Source of the DNA: Ascoidea tarda (nom. inval.)
Lineage: Eukaryota > Ascomycota > Saccharomycetes > Ascoideales > Ascoideaceae
Reading direction: 5' to 3'
Length of the DNA: 64,000 nt
Assembly (NCBI GenBank): GCA_030560485.1
Contig: JAKTTS010000005.1
Location: 1 to 64,000 of the forward strand
Positions 19,651-28,602 of the stretch are shown in pieces (positions within the stretch are counted from its first letter, which is position 1; the number at the start of each line of letters is the position of its first letter). Below the pieces are notes generated by a model that saw only the letters and a program-made list of their open reading frames with translations, was not told the DNA's origin and made no database searches. A program made the translations under genes and the position numbers.

Positions 19651-20250
19651 TTAGTAGGCCCTCTTCAACTGCACTGGGTGCTGCCCAATGTACTTGCCAT
19701 TCATCTCCTTGAATGCAGCCAAACAGTCGTCTGCGCTGGCAAAGCTCACGAAGCCATACCCTTTGTTTTGCCCGGTTCTGCGATCCACAGGCACCTTCAC
19801 CTTCGCCAACGACAGAAACTTGCCAAACGCCATCTGCACCATTTGCTCGGTGGCGTCAGGCCCCAAATTACCCACAAACATCCGGAAGTGGCTGCTGTCC
19901 CACTCTTCCATCGACTCGTCCACCCACTGCCTATTGCCTTTGCGGCGCCTGCTGCTGTTTTTGCTGTTTTTGCTGTTTTTGCTGTTTTTGCTGTTTCTGC
20001 TGTTTCTCCTGTTTTTATCGTCTTTGCCGTCTTTGCCGCCCAATGCTGGCGGCGTACCGTCCTTCTCCTGCAGATTGTGTTTCTCCTGTTTCTCGCTCCC
20101 CTTGACCTCACCTTGGCCCGCCACGCTGAGTAAATAGCTCGATGCTGCTCTTCCTGACGCTAGCCGACGGTCGCTGGTCTTCATGAGATTGATCTTTCTC
20201 TTTGCAGGTTTAGCCACTCTGCTTGGCGTGCTGTTCTTGTTGAATGCCAT
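19651..20250 (-). CDS. RRM protein resembling RBM42
   Basis: The 199-residue protein starts at ATG 20250. A basic, disordered N-terminal half includes a KNSKNSKNS tract encoded by five imperfect 9-bp repeats (about 19950-20008). A single RRM occupies about residues 120-197: RNP2 MFVGNL and RNP1 KGYGFVSF, preceded by WDSSHFR and followed by MNGKYIGQHPVQLKRAY at the extreme C-terminus. The lead-in (W-D-x-x-x-F-R), the DRRTGQNKGYGFVSF core and the MNGKYxG motif match RBM42-type proteins, linked to splicing and mRNA binding. It is divergent from BXI1, with 257 bp between start codons. Confidence 0.75.
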   Translation of the reverse strand: MAFNKNSTPSRVAKPAKRKINLMKTSDRRLASGRAASSYLLSVAGQGEVKGSEKQEKHNLQEKDGTPPALGGKDGKDDKNRRNSRNSKNSKNSKNSKNSSRRRKGNRQWVDESMEEWDSSHFRMFVGNLGPDATEQMVQMAFGKFLSLAKVKVPVDRRTGQNKGYGFVSFASADDCLAAFKEMNGKYIGQHPVQLKRAY

Positions 20251-20507
20251 CCCAATTGCTTTCTCTCAGCTGCTTTTTCTAACCGCTGATACTTGTACTG
20301 CACCAGATACCTCCTGTGCTTGCTTCTTCAAATCCCAACCAACGGCCCACCTTATTATATCCATCTCCCAAAGCGGCGCTACCCACTTTTTAGCAATTTT
20401 TTTCTGGCTATTTCTTGTTCCTCACTATACTATAACTCCACGCTACTCTTCTTATTTCTTTTCTACGCTAGTCTGCACTGACCTAAACTGTTCTACATTA
20501 CTACAAA

Positions 20508-21278
20508 ATGTCTGTTCAACCTTACAACAACCCTCCTTCTTACTCTGACAATGTCTTTAGCCAACCAAGAACATCTGTTGATGAAGCAAATATCCCCGAT
20601 GACTTCAAATACTCAACCAATGTTGCTGCTTGTGAACCCTCAATTCGATCGATCTTTATTAGAAAAGTCTACACTCTTCTAGTAGTCCAATTGTTCATCA
20701 CCTTCACTATTGCCTCTTCAATCAAACTATCTTCATCCATCAATCAATGGTGTCTTAATCACACCTGGCTAATGATTGTAGCAACAATCGGCACTTTTGT
20801 CTTCCTTTTAATTTCCTTTTTATCTTCAAGAAAATACCCCTACAACTTGTTTTCCTTATTAGCCTTTACTCTTTGCGAAAGCTACTGTGTTGGCATAATC
20901 ACTTCCCTATATGATACAAACATAATCCTACAAGCAATTGTTCTAACTATTACTATCTTTATAGGTTTAACTCTCTTTGCTTTCCAATCAAAATACGACT
21001 TTACTTCTTGGTTAGGCTTTATCAACATTCTCTTTTTTGGCTTGATTGGTTTTAGCTTGGTCTTAATCTTTGTTCCTTATAACTCAAAATTGGAATTAAT
21101 TTACTCCTCAATAAGCGGTTTAATTTTCTCCGTTTATATCTTAATCGATACTCAACTCATAATGAGATCTTTCCATCCAGAAGACGAAATCGCTGCTACT
21201 ATCACTCTATATCTTGACATCATTAATCTTTTCTTAAATCTTTTACGTATTTTATCCCAATTCAATAGTGATGATTGA
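20508..21278 (+). CDS. BXI1: Bax-inhibitor-1/TMBIM family membrane protein
   Basis: The protein has 256 residues from ATG 20508. A short Pro/Tyr-rich cytosolic N-terminus is followed by seven hydrophobic helices from about residue 55. Family hallmarks: IRSIFIRKVYTLLVVQLFIT before helix 1, LLAFTLCESYCVG in the middle, and the C-terminal VYILIDTQLIMRSFHPEDEIAATITLYLDIINLFLNLLRI (quoted in part: DTQLIM, LYLDIINLF). The conserved Asp residues of the BI-1 calcium-leak site are present. Yeast Bxi1 acts at vacuole and ER membranes in calcium signalling and the unfolded protein response. Confidence 0.92.
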   Translation: MSVQPYNNPPSYSDNVFSQPRTSVDEANIPDDFKYSTNVAACEPSIRSIFIRKVYTLLVVQLFITFTIASSIKLSSSINQWCLNHTWLMIVATIGTFVFLLISFLSSRKYPYNLFSLLAFTLCESYCVGIITSLYDTNIILQAIVLTITIFIGLTLFAFQSKYDFTSWLGFINILFFGLIGFSLVLIFVPYNSKLELIYSSISGLIFSVYILIDTQLIMRSFHPEDEIAATITLYLDIINLFLNLLRILSQFNSDD

Positions 21279-21697
21279 TTTTTCTCGCATATTTGAATAA
21301 TACTTTTCAAATTCTCAATTATCCAACTACGCAATTACCCAATTACCCAATTACCCAATTACCCAATTATCCAATTACCCAATTATCTAATCACTCAATC
21401 ACTCACTCACCCGATTACTCAATTACGTTAAACAATTGACTATCATCCTTATGTGTATATCCCTATTTCCTTTTGTGTCCCTGATTTTTGTTTTCTTGAT
21501 TTTAAATCACAAAAACAATTCAATTTTAATTCTTTCTTTTAATTCTCTCTTTTATTTATTTATTTCTTTATAAAATTACCTTTTTCTATTTTATTTTTTT
21601 TATTCTATTTCATTTAATCTTTTTCTGCTTTACTTCACTTTACTTTTTCTTAAAATTGAAATCAACATTAACATTGAAAATTTTTTAAATCCTTAAA
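21279..21697. other. Intergenic: BXI1 3' region, AIM6 promoter
   Basis: Contains the 8-bp array (21316-21427), followed by a strongly pyrimidine-rich tract (about 21500-21660) running up to the AIM6 start, as expected for a yeast leader. No gene is supported. Confidence 0.6.
21316..21427 (+). repeat. 8-bp tandem repeat, CAATTACC, 14 units
   Basis: Fourteen consecutive 8-mers stay exactly in register. Six are caattacc or differ by one base at the end; variants include caattatc, caactacg, caatcact and cgattact. The array starts 38 bp after the BXI1 stop. Variants cluster at the two ends and the identical units in the middle. Confidence 0.9.
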
Positions 21698-23056
21698 ATG
21701 TTGTTCAATAATAAATCTTTTTATTTTTTATCAGTCTTTTTTGTATCTTTAAATTGTAAACCCATCGATTTAGCTACAAATTCAATCAATACCAACGACG
21801 ACAATCAATTCATTAATATTAATAATAATGATTCAATCTTACCAACTTTAGATAAAAGATCAATCCATGACATCTTAAATCAACAAAAGTTCTTATCCTT
21901 ATCTGATAATAATAATAATAATAACGACAACAACAATAACAATAATATCAATAATATCAATAATATCAATAATATCAATAATAACAACAAAAATAATCAA
22001 TATTCCAAAAATTTTAAATTATTCAAGAAAAAAAAGAGATCCTATGATTTTGAATACAACTATGATAATATCGATAATGAAATCAAAATCTTAAGTCCAC
22101 AATATGAAAATTTTATCAATGACCTATTTTACAACTATGATAACGACATTTGCGAGCAATCAAACTCAACCGTTAGCTATTTAAACAAAGATAAATTTTT
22201 ATTACCAATTCACTCTCATAATGACTACTTGAGAGAAATCCCATTGTTCGACTCTTTATCGAAGGGTATTAAGTCGATCGAAGCAGACGTTTGGTTATTA
22301 GATGGTGTTAGTAATTATAATGACTTTAGTGAATTATATATAGGTCATGATAATGTTTTCTTGACTAAAAAACAAACTTTAACTGATTTGTACTTGAAAC
22401 CTTTAGAGAAATTATTAGATGAAATCAATTGTCAAGATAATGAATTGGGCGAAACCTGTAAAGATATGAATGGTGTTTTCTACAATTCTCCGGAAGAATC
22501 TTTGTATTTATTTATTGATATTAAAACTGACGCAGATCATACCTATACTCTATTGATGAAAAAATTAAAAGATTTGATCTTCTCTGATTATGTGTCCTAT
22601 TATGATTTTAAAGAAGATAAAATTGTTCTTGGTCCAATATCAATCATTTTAACTGGTAACATTCCAATTGATTTATTAATCTCCGAAGAAAATAAAAGCT
22701 TTTATCAAGATGATAGAAGGTACGTGTTTATTGATGCCCCATTAGAGTTATTGCCAAAAAGTAAGAATGAAGACTCTCCTTACGATTACTCAAAATTGTC
22801 ATTAACAGCTTCAGCATCATTATATTCAATCACGGGAACAGAGGAACCGTTAAATGTATTTAATGGGTTATCGTCAGATCAATTGGATTCAATAAATTGT
22901 AAAATTGAAGCTGCTCATTCTCTTGACTTGAAAACCAGAATTTGGGGAACACCAGAATTCCCAAAACAAATCAGAAAAAGAGTTTGGCAACAATTGATTG
23001 AAAGAAAAATCGATTTATTAAATGTTGATGATTTAGAATCAGCATATCAATTTTAA
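21698..23056 (+). CDS. AIM6: AIM6-type PLC-like phosphodiesterase
   Basis: The protein has 452 residues from ATG 21698. Residues 1-20 form a signal-peptide-like hydrophobic start (SFYFLSVFFVSLNC). An Asn-rich, unstructured stretch follows to about residue 140. The conserved domain then begins: LPIHSHNDYLREIPLFDSLS, IEADVWLLD, ELYIGHDNVFLTKKQTL, LYLFIDIKTDAD, and the late INCKIEAAH and GTPEFP. These correspond to the PI-PLC-like phosphodiesterase fold of Aim6 (His of HSHND, Glu/Asp of EADVW, His of GHD, Asp of DIKTD). Enzymatic substrate is unknown. The yeast name comes from a mitochondrial inheritance screen. Confidence 0.88.
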   Translation: MLFNNKSFYFLSVFFVSLNCKPIDLATNSINTNDDNQFININNNDSILPTLDKRSIHDILNQQKFLSLSDNNNNNNDNNNNNNINNINNINNINNNNKNNQYSKNFKLFKKKKRSYDFEYNYDNIDNEIKILSPQYENFINDLFYNYDNDICEQSNSTVSYLNKDKFLLPIHSHNDYLREIPLFDSLSKGIKSIEADVWLLDGVSNYNDFSELYIGHDNVFLTKKQTLTDLYLKPLEKLLDEINCQDNELGETCKDMNGVFYNSPEESLYLFIDIKTDADHTYTLLMKKLKDLIFSDYVSYYDFKEDKIVLGPISIILTGNIPIDLLISEENKSFYQDDRRYVFIDAPLELLPKSKNEDSPYDYSKLSLTASASLYSITGTEEPLNVFNGLSSDQLDSINCKIEAAHSLDLKTRIWGTPEFPKQIRKRVWQQLIERKIDLLNVDDLESAYQF

Positions 23057-23465
23057 AAGAATTTACATTAATACGAATTTTGAATAATAAAAAATAAAAA
23101 AATAAAAAAAATAAAAAAAGTAAAAAAATAAAAATAAAAACCAAAAAAAGCAAGATATTGTATTATTAGAATGAAATAAAATCAGCTAAAATATATAAAA
23201 TATGCACAAAATAAATGCTATTAAGATTGCTCGCTAAGAACGGAATACTTTGAAACGAATGAATCCGTAAAAACAAAAACGGGCTAGCGCAGAGACGAAC
23301 AAACCATTCGTCTCATCACAAAAACCAAACTCAACCGAACAACATTCAAACGTGTTGAGAATTACAAAAAAACAAACAAAAACGTCATCAAGTCATTAAA
23401 TCTCAGGATCACGTGACATAATAAAAACAAACATGAATCTAGTTCTTATTAGGTGAAAAAGAGAC
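23057..23465. other. Convergent intergenic region with an 8-bp hairpin
   Basis: A-rich downstream of AIM6, then GC-richer at 23220-23420. GAGACGAA (23292-23299) pairs perfectly with TTCGTCTC (23307-23314) around a 7-nt loop. CTCAAC (23330-23335) pairs with GTTGAG (23354-23359). A CACGTG E-box (tcacgtgaca) lies at about 23406-23413. No gene is called. Confidence 0.5.
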
Positions 23466-24029
23466 TCACAACTCGATAACATCGATTGGATTGGAGTAAG
23501 ATCCGTACGATTTCTGCTTGAAACCAATCTTCTTACTCGTTCTTCTGTGTTTCAGCACTCTATATTGTGGTTCAACGTTCACAGGGCGCTCGTCGAGTTT
23601 CTCCAAGAAACCGATTGCCTCTCGAACAAAACCACTCTCATAGAGCCTGAACAACAGAGAAAGCTCCGATTTGGTAAAATGACCCAATTCGATAGGCACG
23701 TCAGGATATCTAACCACACTATAACACTTTTCTTGAGACCAACAAGTGTATTTCATCACAATTTTTCGATGAAAATCAATTTCAGCACATTTGTCAAAGT
23801 ATTTGGATGCAATGACTTTTTTATTTTTTGGTGTAAAATAATACTTAATAACAAGATTCATATTAGCTAGAACTTGTAGCAAGTCTCTACCTTGGATTGT
23901 AAGCTGTTTTTTAGATTTAACTCTACAATGCTTGTCACTAATCAATTTATTCAATTCACTGACGGTATGACATTTACTTAAGGGTATATTATTCTCAAGG
24001 ATTTGAAACGCTTTAATATGTTTAATCAT
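23466..24029 (-). CDS. Hypothetical protein, orphan
   Basis: 187 residues from ATG 24029. Composition is balanced and unlike its neighbours: no Asn tracts, seven Cys, and a basic C-terminal third (VLKHRRTSKKIGFKQKSYGS). A segment HFTKSELSLLFRLYESGFVREAIGFL looks helical. No family is recognised. It could be a diverged or lineage-specific gene, or the remaining part of a longer one. The absence of low-complexity tracts argues for selection on the sequence. Confidence 0.5.
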   Translation of the reverse strand: MIKHIKAFQILENNIPLSKCHTVSELNKLISDKHCRVKSKKQLTIQGRDLLQVLANMNLVIKYYFTPKNKKVIASKYFDKCAEIDFHRKIVMKYTCWSQEKCYSVVRYPDVPIELGHFTKSELSLLFRLYESGFVREAIGFLEKLDERPVNVEPQYRVLKHRRTSKKIGFKQKSYGSYSNPIDVIEL

Positions 24030-25413
24030 TAGAAAATAGATAAAACAATTTTAGGAGATTTAATTTAATAAGGAAGAATGACTAAAGATAAATATTATAT
24101 TTTCTTTTCCATTTCAAATCAGATAAAGCATTGCACATTTATATATGAGGGGATAATACCGTAAATTCATTCAAAAGTCTGAATATCCATATCTTTTTCA
24201 AAAAATTTAATAAAGTTAATTTTTAATTGGATGACTAAAAAAATTCTGGAGAATTCTAATTGAAGATTTTACTCTAAAACTGCGCTCCCAATTTTGGATG
24301 AATGACCAATCACTCTTAAGAAACAAGGTATAAAATTACAGAAATTCCCCAACGATTTCTTCAGAAATCTATTCTGTGATTGTTAGGAATTTCAACGGAT
24401 GGTCTTTAATTTCAAATAATAAAAAGTCGTTTAGCTTCTTTTTGTTTTGACTCATCACTTAAAATAATCTTGGGATTTATTTCTAAATACACCACTGCTA
24501 TTCATTTGCTGAGCTAAACATATAGAAAATCATCTTCTTTTTCTGCTTGTGTGGTAGCGTTGTATTTAAATATAAAGATCAAGAATTTAAATTTAGGTGA
24601 TGACTTGAAGCAACAAATATTCTTATGCTTTTCCTTGAGTTTTAAGAAATATTGAAGAGAAATCAAGGAAAATCATTTGCTTTTGCTGATGATGTAGTTC
24701 CTGTGTTCCAAAATCTCATTATGCTTCTCACTGCGTGTTTCTGTGACTGTGCATTTTTCAGCGATTATTCACGTGATGTAACATAGCAAATATTGTCATG
24801 GCTACACAGATCATTCTATTATCCTGATTTTCAAAAATATCAGTAATAAGAACTGGATTTGATTTTCAGAAGTCTTCCGAATGCCGGTCAGTTAATCACC
24901 GCTTGTAGTGGGAGCTAAGCAAAGAAGCTACCGTTTCTTGAGGGATAAGGTACTAACCAAACCAGACCTCTCTCAAACTCGGATTTCGGCCTGCGCAGAC
25001 CTAGATGTATCCTGTTAACAGGTGTGAAATGATTTGTTCTCGAAGTCACAAGCAACACCATTTGTAAACGGGACATATATGGATTCAAAGATTTTTGCTT
25101 GTTTTGCGTCTTTTTTGATTTCTGCTTTACCATTTTTTCCGTTGCCATCAATGATTTAATTACTAACAAAGCTCTCATTTTGGTTTTTGGTATCACCTTA
25201 AATTTTTTTATTGGCTGTAGGCGTTTGAATTGCTGTCTAAAATACCTTTATCTTTGTATCTTTGTTTGGAGTTATTTTCCTGCTATATAAGATAGTTAGA
25301 TTCTTCATTTTTTTCTTGTACTGGCTCACTATATTATCAATTCATAGTATACTGATTGTATATATTAATTGAGTCTGTTTTAGATAGTCAGCGTTCAATT
25401 TCGAATATTAATA
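24030..25413. promoter_or_regulatory. Long upstream region of the pyruvate decarboxylase gene
   Basis: A 1.38-kb gap, unusually long here. A STRE-like aggggata is at 24146-24153 and a Cbf1-type cacgtg at about 24770. TATATAAG at 25284-25291 is a TATA box about 123 bp before the PDC ATG. A GC-richer patch at 24880-25060 holds a minus-strand frame of about 88 codons (from ATG 25178) with no recognisable family. Box-C-like gtgatgac (24597) and ctgatgatg (about 24687) lack flanking stems. Confidence 0.5.
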
Positions 25414-27303
25414 ATGAGTTCAGATTCTCCTGTTAATTTCAATTCACAAGAAAGCAAAAATGAGAATAATCTAAACGATAACAAAAACAATGTCAATAAT
25501 GAATCATTTAATCAATTAATCAACCACCATGCTTACAATATCGATGATTATGCTACTGAGTTTAAATTGCCCAAAGAAATCACTCTCGGTCGTTATATTT
25601 TTGAAAGATTAAAACAATTGAATGTAACTACAATCTTTGGAGTCCCAGGTGATTTTAATTTAACTCTATTAGATAAAATCAATGAAGTGAAGGGTTTAAG
25701 ATGGGCCGGAAATGCTAACGAATTGAATGCTTCCTATGCTGCCGATGGCTACTCAAGGATCAAAAGAATGGGATGCTTGGTTACAACTTTTGGAGTTGGT
25801 GAATTATCTGCTATCAATGGTGTAGCTGGTGCCTATGCTGAACATGTTGGTTTAGTTCACATTGTCGGTGTTCCTTCATTAAAATCTCAATCAAACCATT
25901 TATTATTACATCATTCTCTAGGAAATGGCGATTTCCATGTATTTGAAAAAATGAGTAAAGATATAACTAAATCGACTATTGTCTTGCATGATCTTAATCA
26001 TTCTCCTGGTGCTATTGATGAGGCATTTAGAGAAGCTTTTCTTTCTCAAAGACCTGTTTATATTGCCATTCCAACTGATTTGGTTGATTTGACACTTTCC
26101 TCTACTTATTTAAACAAAAAAATTGATCTATCACTACCATTGAATGACACTGAAGCTGAAGCTGAGTTTATTAATAATGTTTTTAATCTTGTTAAAAAAT
26201 GCGAGAATCCAATAATTTTAGTGGACGCTTGTTGTTCAAGACATTCCTGTGTTTCTCTTACAAGAGAATTTTCCGATTTAACTAAATTTCCAACTTTCGT
26301 TACACCCATGGGTAAAGGTTCAATTGATGAAACTAATCCAAGATTTTCAGGTGTTTATGTTGGTAAATACTCACCAGATTATGTTAAAAATATTGTTGAA
26401 AATGCAGATTTAATTTTTTCAGTTGGCAGTTTATTATCTGATTTTAATACTGGTGCATTTACTTATTCTTATAGAACCAAAAATTTGGTTGAATTTCATT
26501 CAGATTACTGTAAAATTAAACATGCTTGTTACACAAATTTGCGCATGGAACATGTTTTAAAAAGATTGGTAACAAAAGATAATTCATCTAAAATGTCAGA
26601 GATTTTAAAAGAAAAAGATTATTATTCAAAAAATACTACAATTCCACCTTACGTTACTCCCAAATTAGATGCCAAAAAGGATGATAAAGAATTGACACAG
26701 TCATTTTTATGGGATCATTTATCATTGATTTTAAGAGAAAAGGATATAATTATAACAGAAACTGGAACATCATCATTTGGAATATTACAAACAAGATTTC
26801 CAAGTCAATGTATTGGAATATCTCAAATATTATATGGATCAATTGGATATACAGTCGGTGCATGTTTAGGTGCATCAATGGCAATTGAAGAAGTTGAGCC
26901 TGAAAGAAGAGTTTTATTGTTTATTGGAGATGGGTCATTGCAATTGACTGTGCAAGAAATTAGTACAATGATCAAATGGAATTTGAATCCATATTTATTT
27001 GTTTTGAATAATAGAGGATATACAATTGAAAGATTGATCCATGGAAAAACAGAAAAATACAATGATGTTGAAAACTGGGATTATTTATCTATTCTTAAGA
27101 CATTTAATGGAAATGCTGAGAAAAAATACGAGACAAAAAAAATTGCGACAGTGGAAGATTTTAAAGAATTAGTTAGAGACAAAGATTTTGCGAAAAATGA
27201 TAAAATTCGATTAATTGAGGTTATTTTAGATAAGGATGATGCACCTTCTAATTTGGTTCATCAAGCCACTGAAACTGCTGCCACAAATAGTGGAACTAGT
27301 TAG
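25414..27303 (+). CDS. PDC1: Pyruvate decarboxylase (ThDP-dependent)
   Basis: Decarboxylates pyruvate to acetaldehyde in fermentation. 629 residues from ATG 25414, about 65 longer than the usual 563, because of an Asn/Ser-rich N-terminal extension of about 50 residues before KEITLGRYIFERLKQLN. Catalytic elements are intact: VPGDFNL (Asp), NANELNA (cofactor-activating Glu), LLLHHSLGNGDF (both His), the ThDP/Mg motif from GDGSLQLTV to NN, and GYTIERLIHG (Glu). This argues against a regulatory Thi3-type protein. Phenylpyruvate or other 2-keto-acid specificity cannot be excluded. Frequent TTA and ATA codons suggest it is not the most highly expressed glycolytic copy. Confidence 0.88.
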   Translation: MSSDSPVNFNSQESKNENNLNDNKNNVNNESFNQLINHHAYNIDDYATEFKLPKEITLGRYIFERLKQLNVTTIFGVPGDFNLTLLDKINEVKGLRWAGNANELNASYAADGYSRIKRMGCLVTTFGVGELSAINGVAGAYAEHVGLVHIVGVPSLKSQSNHLLLHHSLGNGDFHVFEKMSKDITKSTIVLHDLNHSPGAIDEAFREAFLSQRPVYIAIPTDLVDLTLSSTYLNKKIDLSLPLNDTEAEAEFINNVFNLVKKCENPIILVDACCSRHSCVSLTREFSDLTKFPTFVTPMGKGSIDETNPRFSGVYVGKYSPDYVKNIVENADLIFSVGSLLSDFNTGAFTYSYRTKNLVEFHSDYCKIKHACYTNLRMEHVLKRLVTKDNSSKMSEILKEKDYYSKNTTIPPYVTPKLDAKKDDKELTQSFLWDHLSLILREKDIIITETGTSSFGILQTRFPSQCIGISQILYGSIGYTVGACLGASMAIEEVEPERRVLLFIGDGSLQLTVQEISTMIKWNLNPYLFVLNNRGYTIERLIHGKTEKYNDVENWDYLSILKTFNGNAEKKYETKKIATVEDFKELVRDKDFAKNDKIRLIEVILDKDDAPSNLVHQATETAATNSGTS

Positions 27304-27680
27304 TTATGTAAAAATTGTAATAACAAATAGAATAGAATATTTTTTTAATTTAGAGTTTCTCACTTTTAAACTTAAATGGAAAACAAAAAATTCGGAACTT
27401 TTTAACTTTCATTTTTCCTTATTATTGTTATATCAAATCTCGAGACATATAGAGCAGATAAAGGAAATATGGTACAAGTTTCAACAGTCCATGTTAGTAA
27501 GTTTCATATAGAATATTGGTGGAATGTATGCTATTGATTTCAAAAATTATAGACACCATGAAAAATGCCACAAGTTTTATCTAATTAATTATTAATGATC
27601 AATGGTTCATAATTCATAATCCATAATCAATAATTAAATCGCAATCAATAATTAAGAACTGGCAAACTAACAATGAAAAG

Positions 27681-27994
27681 CAAATATACCGGACTCAATA
27701 ACTAAGGAGGAGTTGTTATCATTATTTATTCCTTTTGGAAATATCGTTAAGATCAATTTGCCAAATAAAATCAAAAACAAAAATAAAACTACATTTGCAG
27801 ATATCCAATTTGAAGAATATGAAGATTGCCATGAAGCCATTAAAAATATGAATGGATACGAGTATTACAATAAATTTTTGATATGTTCAGAAGGTCAAAA
27901 CAAGTCGTTGTTCAGTACAAACGTAGTTGAATGTAACAAGGCAATCTGGGATAAAGGCGAAGAAGAAACAGAAAAGGAAGCAGAAGAAACTTAA
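27681..27994 (+). CDS. RRM protein, 3' exon (first exon not located)
   Basis: An open frame from a likely 3' splice site (aatgaaaag at 27672-27680, preceded by a branch-like aaactaac at 27664-27671) reads NIPDSITKEELLSLFIPFGN, then a full RRM core (TTFADIQFEEYEDCHEAIKN). It ends in an acidic tail with stop at 27992. The reading has no ATG before an in-frame stop, so an upstream exon carrying the start and RNP2 must exist; gtaagt at 27492 and gtatgc at 27524 are candidate 5' sites, neither convincing. The FIPFGxI and MNxxE-like pattern resembles the RRM of cyclophilin E/Cyp33 and similar factors, but no isomerase domain follows. Confidence 0.6.
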
Positions 27995-28246
27995 GAAGCG
28001 TGAGTTGGGTGGAGCAGATACCGATTTGAATTGAGACACATTGAGCTGTAACATTCATAGAAAATTTAGAGTACTTACACCTCTGTATTTAAATATTCTC
28101 TAAATGCTAGGCCACAGCTGCAACTGATCTACAAACAGCAGAATCAGCAGAGTCAGCAAAGTCAGCAGAATCACCATCTCTCCCCGTAAAAGCTTTGCAA
28201 AGCGTTTCCGGCCAACCGCAGGGCTCTTTGGCGCAGCGGTAAAAAC
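27995..28246. other. Intergenic region before the RNase P RNA gene
   Basis: Contains repeated cagcagaatcagcag-like words (28128-28170) and a TATA-like tatttaaatatt at 28085-28096. From 28190 the DNA turns GC-rich towards the RNA gene. A minus-strand open frame across 28100-28345 overlaps the structured RNA and is not supported. Confidence 0.5.
28228..28239 (+). promoter_or_regulatory. Pol III A-box-like element before the RNase P RNA
   Basis: TTGGCGCAGCGG contains TGGCGCAGCGG, a full match to the A-box TRGCNNAGYNGG without the optional last base. It lies about 10-20 bases before the predicted mature 5' end. A weaker B-box-like GGTTCGCTTCT is at 28292-28302, about 63 bases downstream and inside the RNA. 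Yeast RPR1 is transcribed by Pol III from A and B boxes. Confidence 0.5.
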
Positions 28247-28530
28247 TTGGTCTGGTGCGGCCCACGTGTACCCTTTTCCAAAAAGAACTCCGGTTCGCTT
28301 CTCAGGGGTGGTAAATTCGGTGAAGCTCATTCTCTCTCGTGACATGTGTTCGTGAGGACCAGCGGCTCGGAAGAGCCGTAGAGCGATATCAGAAATTCTA
28401 CGGGCTTCTCAGGAGCCCGTAATGGGATTCGCTCTGGGAGAATTGGCCCGTGCTGTTCTGAGCACGGAGCTGTTAAGTGCGATATACGGGCACGAAGCAC
28501 TCGATACCGGTCATCGGACCAGACCTGGTT
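28247..28530 (+). ncRNA. RPR1: RNase P RNA
   Basis: RNase P RNA is the catalytic core of the enzyme that trims tRNA 5' leaders. The ends pair: GGTCTGGT (28249-28256) with ACCAGACC (28518-28525), the P1 helix. TACCC (28269-28273) pairs with GGGTG. A core AAATTCGGTG (28313-28322) matches the yeast CR-I word GAAATTCGGTGG, and its CGGT can pair with ACCG in CGATACCG (28502-28509) to form P4. Between them are a 6-bp hairpin with GGAA loop (28363-28378), a 7-bp helix AGAGCGA/TCGCTCT (28380-28386, 28429-28435) enclosing an 8-bp hairpin TACGGGCT/AGCCCGTA (28399-28421), and a 7-bp hairpin (28448-28467). ATATCAGAAATTC (28386-28398) matches yeast RPR1 as I recall it. End positions are approximate. The 3' end precedes a T5 run. 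Confidence 0.87.
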
Positions 28531-28534
28531 CATC

Positions 28535-28539
28535 TTTTT
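28535..28539 (+). terminator. Pol III T-run terminator of the RNase P RNA
   Basis: TTTTT follows the P1 3' strand by 9 bases (ctggttcatcttttt), the spacing expected for Pol III termination. A second T5 lies about 10 bases further on. Confidence 0.7.
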
Positions 28540-28602
28540 GAAAATTTTTCGAGATGGGAAATCAGCAGAAACACCAGCAGTTCATCAATAGTTCTCTCGA
28601 AA

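Noticed and set aside
24597-24692. Box C-like gtgatgac and box D-like ctga, a possible C/D snoRNA upstream of PDC
   Set aside because: No terminal stem flanks the boxes and no internal C'/D' pair or rRNA-complementary guide could be recognised.
24915-25178. Minus-strand frame of about 88 codons (MRALLVIKSL...) within the PDC upstream region
   Set aside because: Composition is plausible, but there is no family match, no conserved motif, and it lies inside a promoter region; not enough to call a gene.
28221-28301. A-box and B-box near 28230 and 28292 as a tRNA gene
   Set aside because: The T-arm cannot pair and no acceptor stem exists; the boxes fit the RNase P RNA gene better.
28100-28345. 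Minus-strand open frame across the region before ELP2
   Set aside because: It overlaps the RNase P RNA and its A-box; absence of stops follows from the GC-rich structured DNA.
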